Source: Rivularia sp. PCC 7116
GTDB taxonomy: Bacteria > Cyanobacteriota > Cyanobacteriia > Cyanobacteriales > Nostocaceae
Direction of reading: 5' to 3'
Length of the DNA: 64,000 nt
NCBI RefSeq assembly: GCF_000316665.1
Contig: NC_019678.1
Coordinates: 6,448,001-6,512,000 of the forward strand
The position numbers and the translations under genes are program-made. The notes below the pieces were generated by a model. The model worked only from the letters and a program-made list of their open reading frames with translations, was not told where the DNA came from and ran no database searches. Shown here one piece after another: positions 16,664-25,173 of this stretch (within the stretch, counting starts at the first letter, position 1; each line of letters begins with the position of its first letter).

Positions 16664-17854
16664 ATGTCGGAGAATCAACCTAGACAATATGATGCAGTGC
16701 TTGGTGGTGGGAGTCAAGCGCCGGTTGATGGTGTGGTTTTGGGTGGGATTGAAGGTGTTAAAAGACGTTGGGAAACAGCGAATATTCAACAGAAGATTGT
16801 TGCACTTTCAGAAGCATTGAAATATGGGGATGCTGGTTTAGATTTTGTGATTCAAATTTGGCAAAATGAATTAGGACAAATTAGTTATGTTGCTTATTCA
16901 TTATTACGTCAGAAAGAAGAAGCAAAAGTTAAACAAGTTTTGCAAGAATATAATCCTTGGTTAAAGATAGGATGTGTTCATACTTTGCAAGATATTAACA
17001 CTAGATGTATCGCTATTCATTCAAATGGAAAAGTATTTTTTGATGGCTCAAACTCGATAAATACTTTTGATTTACATACAGGGGAAGTTGAAGCAACTTC
17101 TATGAGTTATGTAAGCTTCGGAAATATTTTGATAAGCCCAATTAAAAAAAATATTATTACTAGGGGTGGTACATCTTGCTTCGATAGTGGAATCAAAATA
17201 TGGGATTCGCAAACTAACGAGCGTCTATTATTTTTAGATGAAAATTCAGAAAATGTCTTTTCCTTAGCAATAAGTCCAGATGAAAGTAAACTTTTTTGTG
17301 GTGTTAATTATCCAGGTACTGGAATTAGTGTCTGGAATCTAGAAACAGCTAAATATATTAAAACACTTCCCGGACATTCTAATCATGCAGTTCAAGCATT
17401 AGCAATTACTCCAGATGGAGAAACTATTATTAGTGGTGCGAATGACGGCAATGTTAAGGCTTTGAATGTAGAAACGGGTAAATTAATATTTTCATTAAAA
17501 AAACAAAGACATTCTAAAGGTGTTGAGTCAGTAGCTATTAGCCCAGATGGAAGAACAATAGTTAGCGGTAGTAAAGACAAAACAATCAAAGTTTGTAATT
17601 TAGAAAATAAAAAAATTATAAATACATTAGAAGGGCATAAAGGTTGGGTTTACTGTGTTGCTATCAGCCCTGACGGAAGCACTATTGTTAGTTGTAGCAG
17701 AGACAAAACAATTAGAATATGGGATTTGTATACAGGAGAATGTATACGTATTCTTGAAGGACATACAGATTGGGTTTATTGTATAGCAATTAGTCCCGAT
17801 GGTAAAACTCTCGTTAGCTGTAGTAGAGATAAAACAGTTAAAATCTGGGGTTAA
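16664..17854 (+). CDS. WD40-repeat protein with N-terminal VLGG module (copy 1)
   Basis: 396 residues. Residues 1-100 are the same module as the three LRR proteins: YDAVLGG...GVVLGGIEGVKRRW, then ALKYGDAGLDFVIQIW. From about residue 105 onward there are WD40 blades; the last three are textbook copies (VAISPDGRTIVSGSKDKTIK, LEGHKGWVYCVAISPDG, CSRDKTIRIWD). The start has a GAGG ribosome site about 10 bp upstream. It is probably cytoplasmic. Replacement of the LRR body by a propeller while the N-terminus is kept suggests the N-terminal module is the element recognised by a shared partner (inference). Confidence 0.85.
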   Translation: MSENQPRQYDAVLGGGSQAPVDGVVLGGIEGVKRRWETANIQQKIVALSEALKYGDAGLDFVIQIWQNELGQISYVAYSLLRQKEEAKVKQVLQEYNPWLKIGCVHTLQDINTRCIAIHSNGKVFFDGSNSINTFDLHTGEVEATSMSYVSFGNILISPIKKNIITRGGTSCFDSGIKIWDSQTNERLLFLDENSENVFSLAISPDESKLFCGVNYPGTGISVWNLETAKYIKTLPGHSNHAVQALAITPDGETIISGANDGNVKALNVETGKLIFSLKKQRHSKGVESVAISPDGRTIVSGSKDKTIKVCNLENKKIINTLEGHKGWVYCVAISPDGSTIVSCSRDKTIRIWDLYTGECIRILEGHTDWVYCIAISPDGKTLVSCSRDKTVKIWG

Positions 17855-17881
17855 AAATATTAAAATAATTATCCCAAAAAA

Positions 17882-18220
17882 TCAACTCACCGCAAAACCC
17901 GTATACTGTCGCAACTTAGGATGGCGAAACCCTAAAATAATATCTTCTTTCGGAATACCTGCTTCCATTAAATCGGTTGCGACTCCTTCTTCAGTATCAT
18001 CGAACTGAATCCAAATTTTATTATCAATTAAATCCAAATGAATGGGTGTTGTATGTAAATACTTGTCCCCATTCCAACCAATATCTAATATTTAATAGCG
18101 CCCGTTTTCGTCGTCAAATACCACTTGAGAATCATAATTTTCGGGAATCGAAGCACGATATTCACCTTGTGCTGTTAATACCTTTTTGATAATCTCTTGG
18201 TATTTTAATTTGGTATCCAT
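17882..18220 (-). pseudogene. xisI: xisI-like gene interrupted by an in-frame stop
   Basis: From ATG at 18220 the frame reads MDTKLKYQEIIKKVLTAQGE...FDDENGRY, meets TAA at 18092-18094 (codon 43), and continues in the same frame as ILDIGWNGDKYLHTTPIHLD...AGIPKEDIILGFRHPKLRQY to the natural stop at 17882. The whole is 112 codons, the usual XisI length. A CAA-to-TAA change (Gln to stop) is the simplest explanation. XisI was named for fdxN element excision control and usually pairs with XisH; no xisH is next to it. It lies in opposite orientation between the two WD40 genes. Confidence 0.85.
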
Positions 18221-18424
18221 TGAGTAATTTCCTCTTTTTCTTCATTAAATATAATGAGTTTAATAATTACTAAATCAAGAATAATCATCTTATCTTTTCT
18301 CTTACTTCCCTCTGCTTAACAAGGAGAGGGATTGAGGGTGAGGTTATACATTGAATTATCTATAAAATGTAATACTTCCTTCCACAACTGGGAACACTAA
18401 CAATAGTGAACTGGTAAAAATACA

Positions 18425-19624
18425 ATGTCAGACAATCAACCTAGAGAATACGATGCGGTGCTTGGTGGTGATAGTCAAGCTCCCGTTGATGGTGTGGTTT
18501 TGGGAGGGATTGAAGGTGTTAAACGAAGGTTAAAGAATCCTGATGTTAAAGCAAGAATTGCAGGATTATATCAAGCGTTAAATTATGGTGATGCTGGATT
18601 AGATTTAGTAATTAAAGCTTTGCGAAATGAAAAAAATCTAATTAGAGCAACAGCTTATATAATACTGAAACAAAGAAAAGAAGAAATTGCAATCAAAACG
18701 TTACAAGGATGTAGTGATTATCATTTTTTTTATTGTATTTCAACTCTTGAAGAGCATGAATCTAGAGTTCATTCAGTTTGCATAACTCCTGATGGACAAA
18801 CTCTTATTAGCGGTAATCCACACAGGATTATCAGTTGGGAATGGAAAACGAATAAATCTGTGAAGACTATAGTAACTAAGAAAGATATCGCCTTTTATGA
18901 AAATGATTTCATCAGATTTATATGTATTAATCCTGCCAGAAAAACTCTTTTTATACGTAGTATATTTGGTATCATTAAAGAATTAAACTGGCAAAACCCA
19001 AATTATGACAATATTTCAAATATTAAAAATATGACGCGATATCATGCTCTAATTTTTGATGAAACTGGTAATATTGCATTTATTAATATAAAGAGTAGCA
19101 TTCAAGTATGGGATTGCTTTAATCAGAAATGTCAAGGTGAGTTAAGAGCAAATTTACAGCCTATTTTTTCTCTAGCTATGAATGGAAAAACTTTATTTGG
19201 CGGTAGCGGAGATAATACGATAAAAATCTGGAATTGGCAAAAAGAACAACTAATTAGTACTTTAGAAGGACATTCATATTGGGTTACATCTTTATGCATC
19301 TCCCCAGATGGAAAAACATTATTCAGCGGTAGCGGAGATAATACAATTAAAATCTGGAATTGGCAGAAAGCAGAACTAATACGAACTTTAGAAGGACATT
19401 CTTTAGGAGTTAACTCCCTTGCAATTAGCCCAGATGGAAAAACTTTAATCAGCGCTAGTAACGACACAACAATCAAAGTTTGGAATTGGAGAACTGGAAA
19501 ACTTCAAACTACATTAACAGGACATTCAGCAGAAGTAAATTCAATCGTCTTAAGTCCAGATGGTAAATATTTGTTCAGCGGAAGTAGTGATAAAACCGTC
19601 AAAGTTTGGGGATTAAAAGAGTAA
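18425..19624 (+). CDS. WD40-repeat protein with N-terminal VLGG module (copy 2)
   Basis: 399 residues. The N-terminus YDAVLGG...GVVLGGIEGVKRRL is nearly identical to the WD40 copy at 16664, followed by ALNYGDAGLDLVIKAL. The propeller starts near residue 110; the last four blades are regular (SGSGDNTIKIWNWQK, LEGHSYWVTSLCISPDGKTL, SASNDTTIKVWNWRTG, SGSSDKTVKVWG) while the middle part is degenerate. Two adjacent blades are near-identical at DNA level (19198-19248 and 19324-19374), a recent internal duplication. Function is inferred as a client or scaffold of the locus. Confidence 0.85.
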   Translation: MSDNQPREYDAVLGGDSQAPVDGVVLGGIEGVKRRLKNPDVKARIAGLYQALNYGDAGLDLVIKALRNEKNLIRATAYIILKQRKEEIAIKTLQGCSDYHFFYCISTLEEHESRVHSVCITPDGQTLISGNPHRIISWEWKTNKSVKTIVTKKDIAFYENDFIRFICINPARKTLFIRSIFGIIKELNWQNPNYDNISNIKNMTRYHALIFDETGNIAFINIKSSIQVWDCFNQKCQGELRANLQPIFSLAMNGKTLFGGSGDNTIKIWNWQKEQLISTLEGHSYWVTSLCISPDGKTLFSGSGDNTIKIWNWQKAELIRTLEGHSLGVNSLAISPDGKTLISASNDTTIKVWNWRTGKLQTTLTGHSAEVNSIVLSPDGKYLFSGSSDKTVKVWGLKE

Positions 19625-19626
19625 AA

Positions 19627-19770
19627 AAATCCATCCGTTATCCAAAACCAACACATTCGTTATTCACCAAAAATCCATCCGTTGCCAAAATCCATCCGTT
19701 ACCAAAATCCATCCGTTACCAAAATCCATCCGTTATCCAAAACCAACCCATTCGTTACTCACCGAAAAAG
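19627..19770. repeat. tandem array of a CATCCGTTACC-type unit
   Basis: At least seven imperfect units of about 17 bp (CAAAATCCATCCGTTACC) plus longer variants with CCCATTCGTTACTCACC. It fills the gap between convergent genes. Similar words occur at about 9583-9605. Confidence 0.8.
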
Positions 19771-19780
19771 CATCCGTTGC

Positions 19781-20188
19781 CTAACTCCACCTAGCCACAA
19801 CAACCCTAACCGTACCATCTTCCATAACCTCATCTTCCTCCACCGTAAACCCCTGCTCCTGTGCCGAAGCCATCAAACTATAATAACCGTAACGCTGCAT
19901 CACTTTACCCAACCATTGTTGATTGTATCTACCGCGATCAAATTCAGATATAATCGCTTGATATTGTCCATCTTCCTGTAATTTAAAACCAATATCATTA
20001 CTATAAGAGCCAACATATTTACGTCGAATAATCACCTCAGCAGTTTCCGCTCGCACATCACCTTGATAACCATATAAACTTTCTGCCGTTTCGTGAACTT
20101 CAATATTTTTAAACCCCACATCAGCCAAAGCTTTAACTAATGCATCTCTATCTTTTATTTGAGTTTTTATAGCTGTGAAATGTGACAT
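19781..20188 (-). CDS. DUF1257 (Ycf35) family protein, copy 1
   Basis: 135 residues, starting MSHFTAIKTQIKDRDALVKAL, the characteristic Ycf35/DUF1257 opening. Conserved parts include EVHETAESLYGYQGD, AEVIIRRKYV, DIGFKL and the C-terminal VEEDEVMEDGTVRVVVARW. Soluble, without catalytic motifs. Ycf35 is conserved in cyanobacteria and plastids of red algae; its role is unknown to me. It is followed on the same strand upstream by a paralogue (20436-20837) and a Ycf46-type ATPase (20968-22593), so the three genes probably form one unit transcribed leftward. Confidence 0.9.
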   Translation of the reverse strand: MSHFTAIKTQIKDRDALVKALADVGFKNIEVHETAESLYGYQGDVRAETAEVIIRRKYVGSYSNDIGFKLQEDGQYQAIISEFDRGRYNQQWLGKVMQRYGYYSLMASAQEQGFTVEEDEVMEDGTVRVVVARWS

Positions 20189-20262
20189 ATTTTTTATTGA
20201 TTATTGAATGATTTATTGATTAGTTTGTAGTTGCGCTTTAGCGCTTTACATTTGCAGCGCTA

Positions 20263-20414
20263 AGAGGATGTTTGAAAAGTATAGTTTTTATCCTAAGTCT
20301 CGGATGATCCCCCCTTCCCCCCTTGAAAAGGGGGGTTAAAGTCCCCCTTTTTAAGGGAGATTTAGGGGGATGTAAAGATTTGTGATTTTATTTATAACTT
20401 TCCAAGCATCCTCT
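20263..20414. mobile_element. 152-bp MITE-like element between the two Ycf35 genes
   Basis: Imperfect terminal inverted repeats: AGAGGATGTTTGAAAAGT on the left and, reverse-complemented, AGAGGATGCTTGGAAAGT on the right (16 of 18 match). Contains GGGGGATC-type palindromes and no coding frame. It interrupts a palindrome: GTAGTTGCGCTTTAGCG lies on the left (from 20227) and AAAGCGCAACTAC on the right (to about 20427). Confidence 0.75.
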
Positions 20415-20435
20415 AAAGCGCAACTACGAACGAAC

Positions 20436-20837
20436 TTAAACCCAACTCCCTACAACAACCCTCACGGTACCATCTGACAAAACTTCCTCTTCCTCTACAT
20501 TAAAACCCTGCTCCGCAACAGTAGCCATCAGAGTTTTATGAGCATACTTTTGAGTAATTGAATTCACAAATTGCTTTTGATTAATCTTCGCACCCCAAAA
20601 GTCAGCTACGATTTCATAATTTTCACCTTGACGACGAAAACCCAAATCGTAACCATTATTTTGCCGAATTACATATTCAGCTTGAGTGCGATTAGCGGAG
20701 CTAAACGCCTTCGGCGTAACGCCATGATATCCTCGCACCTGAGTATTGCATTCAACTTGATAGCCTAACTCCTGCAATACCTGATGTAAAATTTCACCGT
20801 GCTTAATTTGAACCTTGATACTTGTAAAGTGAGACAT
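20436..20837 (-). CDS. DUF1257 (Ycf35) family protein, copy 2, with a repeat-encoded insertion
   Basis: 133 residues from ATG at 20837 (MSHFTSIKVQIKHGEIL). An upstream in-frame start at 20873 would add repeat-derived residues (MPNAQLPITKLI) and is rejected. It aligns with copy 1 along its length, ending VEEEEVLSDGTVRVVVGSW. Residues about 45-56 (GVTPKAFSSANR) have no counterpart in copy 1 and are encoded by a GCGTTACGCCGAAGGCGTT-like palindrome common in cyanobacterial intergenic DNA. It lies 130 bp downstream of the Ycf46-like ATPase and is probably co-transcribed with it. Function unknown. Confidence 0.9.
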   Translation of the reverse strand: MSHFTSIKVQIKHGEILHQVLQELGYQVECNTQVRGYHGVTPKAFSSANRTQAEYVIRQNNGYDLGFRRQGENYEIVADFWGAKINQKQFVNSITQKYAHKTLMATVAEQGFNVEEEEVLSDGTVRVVVGSWV

Positions 20838-20967
20838 GATTAATTTGGTAATTGGTAATTGGGCATTGGGCATGGGGCATTGGAAATAGATATTCCTAAC
20901 TCCTAACTCCTAACTTTTTCTCCCCCCTCTACCCCCTCTACCCCTTCTCCCCCCTCCCTTGTTAATC

Positions 20968-22593
20968 TCAATCGACTTCCAAAGGAGAAATCCCTCCGGA
21001 GCTATACTGTTTCAATTCTTCTACTAACTGCACATCATTTGATGCACTCCTCGCTCCTGCTTGAGCAGCCCATTGTTTTAATGCATCAATTTGCTCTTTT
21101 GCAATAGAAGCCAAAGGTACGGTAACTTCTATAGCTCTAAGAATATCTTCTGTAATAAAGTCCCGGCGATGTCCGTTAAGTTTACTAGAAAATGCATTGT
21201 GCATTGCTTCAATTATTACTTGTTCTATCTCCGCACCACTAAAATTTTCTGTTCTACTTGCTAATAAAGTTAAATCAAAATCTCGCACTCGGTTGGGACG
21301 TAATTTCTGAATATGAACTTTTAAAATGTCTTGTCTTTCGGCTTCGGTGGGTAAATTCAAGAAGAATATTTCGTCAAATCTTCCTTTCCTTAACAATTCT
21401 GCTGGCAATATTTGCACGTTATTCGCGGTTGCAACAATAAATACTGGACTAGTTTTCTCCTGCATCCAAGTTATCAAGCTACCAAATACCCGTCGCGATG
21501 TACCGGAATCTCCATCAACACCGCTACTAATATTTCCGAATGCTTTATCTATCTCATCCATCCATAAGACGCATGGTGCCATTGCTTCGGTAAGCTGAAT
21601 CATTTGACGCACCCGGCTTTCACTTTCCCCGACAATTCCGCCAAATAAACGCCCGGTATCGAGTCTTAATAACGGTAATCGCCATTCGTGAGCAATGGTT
21701 TTTGCACTCAAAGATTTACCAGTACCTTGAATTCCTACAAGTAATGCTCCTTTAGGATTGGGAATTCCATACCGTCTCGCTTCTTCGGTGAAAGCATCTT
21801 GACGCAACTGCACCCATTGTTTAAGTTGATCTAATCCTCCCACTCTTTTCAAAGATTCGGAAGGTGTGAAAAATTCTAAGATTCCGGTTTGGCGAATAGT
21901 TTGTTTTTTCTCTGCTAAAACACCACTAATATCAGATTCATTAACCTGCTGTTTTGCTGCCAAAGCTTTCGCCAAAACTCGCTGAATCCGGCTCCGACTC
22001 AATCCTTGACAGGCTTTTACTAATTGCTCTCGCGCCAAACCTGCTAATTTCAGCTTTTCGGGTACCACCAACTGCTCGACTAAATAATTAATTTGCTCTA
22101 CATCGGGTAAAGGAAAATCAACAACCGTAACTTCCTCTTTTAATTCTTCAGGTATTTCTAAAGTATGGCTGGTAAGAATAATCGACTTGCGACTGCGCTT
22201 CAATTCTCTGGCTAAATTTCGCAACTCCCGCACAATCGGCGCACTTTTTTCCGTAGTCAGATTTTTCATATAGGGGTGCAAATCCCGCAACACGAATATT
22301 ATCGATTTTTGGGTGTCGGTTTTACCAATGCGAGCCAGCGCTGGCATCACAGAGCCTTTATCCGCACCGTTATCGCTCCAACCCCGCACGACATCCCAAT
22401 ACAATACCTGACGCGCTGGTTGCGACAGCGCAGCAACCTTAAATAAAACCTCTTCTAAAGGCTCTTCTTCCACGGCAACCATATATAGTAGAGGATACCG
22501 CGCTCGAATCATCAAATCTATTTGCTCGACAAGCTCAAAGTTAGGAATTTCCTTACTTTCTGCTGATTGTTTTTCAGGAAAATTAGTCATCAC
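20968..22593 (-). CDS. ycf46: Ycf46-type AAA+ ATPase
   Basis: 541 residues. The N-terminal ~240 residues are the Ycf46-specific domain (YPLLYMVAVEEEPLEEVL, a degenerate P-loop-like region). The AAA+ module has Walker A GIQGTGKS (287-294), Walker B LWMDEID (343-349), sensor-1 VATANN and second-region LRKGRFDEIFFLNLPT. It is homologous to plastid-encoded Ycf46, soluble, and is expected to remodel protein partners using ATP. It lies at the head of a leftward unit with two Ycf35 proteins; the recurrent Ycf46/Ycf35/DUF2997 neighbourhood suggests one complex (inference). Alternative start at 22590 (second Met). Confidence 0.9.
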   Translation of the reverse strand: MMTNFPEKQSAESKEIPNFELVEQIDLMIRARYPLLYMVAVEEEPLEEVLFKVAALSQPARQVLYWDVVRGWSDNGADKGSVMPALARIGKTDTQKSIIFVLRDLHPYMKNLTTEKSAPIVRELRNLARELKRSRKSIILTSHTLEIPEELKEEVTVVDFPLPDVEQINYLVEQLVVPEKLKLAGLAREQLVKACQGLSRSRIQRVLAKALAAKQQVNESDISGVLAEKKQTIRQTGILEFFTPSESLKRVGGLDQLKQWVQLRQDAFTEEARRYGIPNPKGALLVGIQGTGKSLSAKTIAHEWRLPLLRLDTGRLFGGIVGESESRVRQMIQLTEAMAPCVLWMDEIDKAFGNISSGVDGDSGTSRRVFGSLITWMQEKTSPVFIVATANNVQILPAELLRKGRFDEIFFLNLPTEAERQDILKVHIQKLRPNRVRDFDLTLLASRTENFSGAEIEQVIIEAMHNAFSSKLNGHRRDFITEDILRAIEVTVPLASIAKEQIDALKQWAAQAGARSASNDVQLVEELKQYSSGGISPLEVD

Positions 22594-23266
22594 ACCCTTA
22601 CCCAGACTTGGTGAAAACGCTATCGCAGAACATATGTACTTATTAGTTCAGTTTATTCGGTTTCTAGGAAATTGCCAATAGCTTTCCCAAGCAAATTTTA
22701 TATTTTCTCGAAAGTTTCACAAAAACACCATAAGCTTTCACTTGCTCTACACCAATGTTTACACTTTTACGTCATTATTCACGTTCATTAAATTATTCTA
22801 CCCCCTCTCCCCCCTCTCTCCCTCTCCCCCCTCTCTCCCTACTTTCACCCATCATATTTATTGAAAACGAGTGGGTTTGAGTAATTTACCCCCAGCAATT
22901 GCCCGTGTTTATATGGATTTCGATTCAATACACAACGATGAAAGTGCTTCTGGTTAAGTAAAGCCACAGCTAGATTCAATGTTCTTTATTATTTCTTCAC
23001 TAAATAAAAATAAGAATGACACATACTAATCTAGTTGAAATCCACTATGTGCGCTTATATTGTGTATAGACACAAGAACTTCCTCTTATTTGCAACAAAT
23101 ACAATAGCATTTTGGACATTTAGCTATCATTTCAAAGCTTTCAGTTTCATATTGGAGTTATATCAAATATATTTTTTGCTCGCACCAATATGATGATTGA
23201 TGCAAAGTTTAATCTGTTTTTACCTGAATAATAAAACCAATTTATCAAATCTAAAATAATCAAAAC
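22594..23266. other. 673-bp divergent intergenic region
   Basis: Separates the leftward ycf46 gene from the rightward RTX gene, so it should hold both promoters. A pyrimidine-rich CCCCTCTCC tandem lies at 22801-22840. No coding frame or clear RNA gene was recognised in the AT-rich remainder. Confidence 0.6.
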
Positions 23267-24934
23267 ATGAAAACAATCATTGACGAATCACAATTAAAAT
23301 CCTCTGTTGACGAATCACTATTAAAATCCTCTGTTCCTTCAAGTTTATATACACCAAATTTATCGCTTTTCTACAACATAATTATTGGCACTCCCTTTAA
23401 TGACTACATCCCTACCACTTTCTTAAACGATTTTGTAGTTGCTTTATCAGGAGACGATAGAATCCTCGGGAGTTTTGGCAACGATATTATTGTGGGAGGC
23501 ACTGGTAAAGATACTGCTGACTATAGTAATCTAGGTCAGGCTGTTACCCTAGAAGCCGCAGGTGTTGTAAATAAAGGATTTTTTGGCAGAGATCAACTCT
23601 ACGAAATCGAAACTATTATTGGCGCAAAGGGACAAGCTAACGCTATTGATGGTTCTACTGGGCAGAGTAGGACAACATCATTTAATGTTAACCTCGCAAA
23701 GCAAAGTCTGATTGTCAATGGTATCCCAGGGCTGGGTACAGCGAAATTCCAAGTTCAGAATTTTGTGAATGTCATTGGTACCTCACAAGGCGACACAATT
23801 TTCGGCGATAACTACAATAATGTTCTTGATGGTAGAGGAGGCAATGATACAGTTTTCGGACTCGGTGGAAACGATACCGTGCGCGGTGGTGCTGGTAATG
23901 ATGTAATTGGTGGAGGAAATAAAGGCAATATCTTTATTTCTCGATTTAGCGACGGTAACGATATTGTAGAAGGGGGTAGTGGCAACGACTCTTTAATTGG
24001 TGGCACTGGCAAGGATGTTTTAGATGGTGGTAGTGGATTTGATACGGCTGACTATACTCATCTAGGTAGAGCAATTACCTTGGAAGCTGCCGGGATTGTC
24101 AATAAGGGCTTTGCGGGTACAGACCAAATTCTCAACATAGAAAAGATTGTTGGAGCTAAAGGAAGAGCTAACGCTATTGATGGTTCTACTGGTAAGAGTA
24201 CGACAACATCATTTAATGTTAACCTTGCCAAGGAAAGTCTAGTTGTTAACGGTATTCCAGGCATTGGTTCGGCAAAATTCCAAGTTCAGAACTTTGTTGA
24301 TGTTACTGGTACCTCACAAGCTGACAGCATTGTTGGTAACAGCAAAAATAATATCCTTGAAGGTGGAAGAGGAAACGATAACATTTCCGGCTTAGCTGGT
24401 AAAGACACTCTAATTGGTGTTGATTCCAAGAGTTTCAATCCAGGCAGATACGAGGTAGATATTCTCACCGGGGGTACTGATGCAGATAAATTTGTCCTAG
24501 GAAATGAGAAAAGTGCTTTCTATACCGGAGGCGGTGGATTTTTCGGCTTGAATGACTTCGCTTTCATTACTGATTTTGAAGCGGGTGAAGATAAACTGCA
24601 ACTGAAAAAATCCGAGAGCTATATCTTTGGAAGAAACTTCATAGCTGTCAGCAACTACTTCAAACCTTATCCTCTTCCATACGAAGCAGCCAGCGATGAA
24701 TTATTGACTGGTGGAAAGACATCGCTCAATAATGATTTAGATTCTTCTGTAGCAGACAGCGCTGTTAATGACATAATTAAAAACAATGGTATTTCCAGTA
24801 CATTAAGTCTTGGTGCTGAAACACAAGTTGCACAAAACAGCCTTGAATCATCTCTGTTTATTCCTTTCCCCAGTTTTGATATAGTTGCAGTCGTAGCCGA
24901 CAACTATAGCTATAGCGATATCCACTTTGTCTAA
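23267..24934 (+). CDS. RTX-type calcium-binding repeat protein with duplicated module
   Basis: 555 residues. RTX nonapeptides (GGxGxDxx) occur in clusters, for example GRGGNDTVFGLGGNDTVRGG (about 188-210), and again near 245-260 and 365-385; they bind Ca2+ and fold outside the cell. Two ~105-residue modules are near copies: DTADYSNLGQAVTLEAAG to FQVQNFVNVIGTSQ (about 83-178) and DTADYTHLGRAITLEAAG to FQVQNFVDVTGTSQ (about 260-355). There is no N-terminal signal, as expected for type I secretion with a C-terminal signal (family knowledge). The N-terminus has a tandem DESxLKSSV duplication. No enzymatic domain is seen. Stands alone, divergent from ycf46. Confidence 0.85.
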   Translation: MKTIIDESQLKSSVDESLLKSSVPSSLYTPNLSLFYNIIIGTPFNDYIPTTFLNDFVVALSGDDRILGSFGNDIIVGGTGKDTADYSNLGQAVTLEAAGVVNKGFFGRDQLYEIETIIGAKGQANAIDGSTGQSRTTSFNVNLAKQSLIVNGIPGLGTAKFQVQNFVNVIGTSQGDTIFGDNYNNVLDGRGGNDTVFGLGGNDTVRGGAGNDVIGGGNKGNIFISRFSDGNDIVEGGSGNDSLIGGTGKDVLDGGSGFDTADYTHLGRAITLEAAGIVNKGFAGTDQILNIEKIVGAKGRANAIDGSTGKSTTTSFNVNLAKESLVVNGIPGIGSAKFQVQNFVDVTGTSQADSIVGNSKNNILEGGRGNDNISGLAGKDTLIGVDSKSFNPGRYEVDILTGGTDADKFVLGNEKSAFYTGGGGFFGLNDFAFITDFEAGEDKLQLKKSESYIFGRNFIAVSNYFKPYPLPYEAASDELLTGGKTSLNNDLDSSVADSAVNDIIKNNGISSTLSLGAETQVAQNSLESSLFIPFPSFDIVAVVADNYSYSDIHFV

Positions 24935-25042
24935 AATAGATAAGCTCCTTTCAATAAATACATTCAAATCCACAGTTTTCGGGCTGTGGATTTGATGCTT
25001 TCTACAAAGAAATCGGCAATGCCCAATTGAAATATGAATTTT

Positions 25043-25165
25043 AGGACTTACGCAATTGTCACAAGACTTGGATGGTGCGTGACATCACAAGTCTTATTAT
25101 TACGTTGAAAATTGATCTAAATGTCACAGCACCCTACAGTAAAATGTGCCAGATGCGTAAGTCCT
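25043..25165 (+). mobile_element. 123-bp MITE, family A copy 1
   Basis: Perfect 12-bp terminal inverted repeats AGGACTTACGCA (25043-25054) and TGCGTAAGTCCT (25154-25165). The interior, with TTGTCACAAG and GTGCGTGACA, is homologous to 28035-28160 in inverted orientation and to the deleted copy at 47033-47091. No coding capacity. Confidence 0.85.
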
Positions 25166-25173
25166 ATTATATT

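Noticed and set aside
17977-18189. Plus-strand frame over the xisI region
   Set aside because: The minus strand shows a clear XisI sequence with one stop codon; the plus-strand product resembles nothing.
19627-19770. CRISPR array
   Set aside because: Units are contiguous without unique spacers of regular length, and no cas gene is present.
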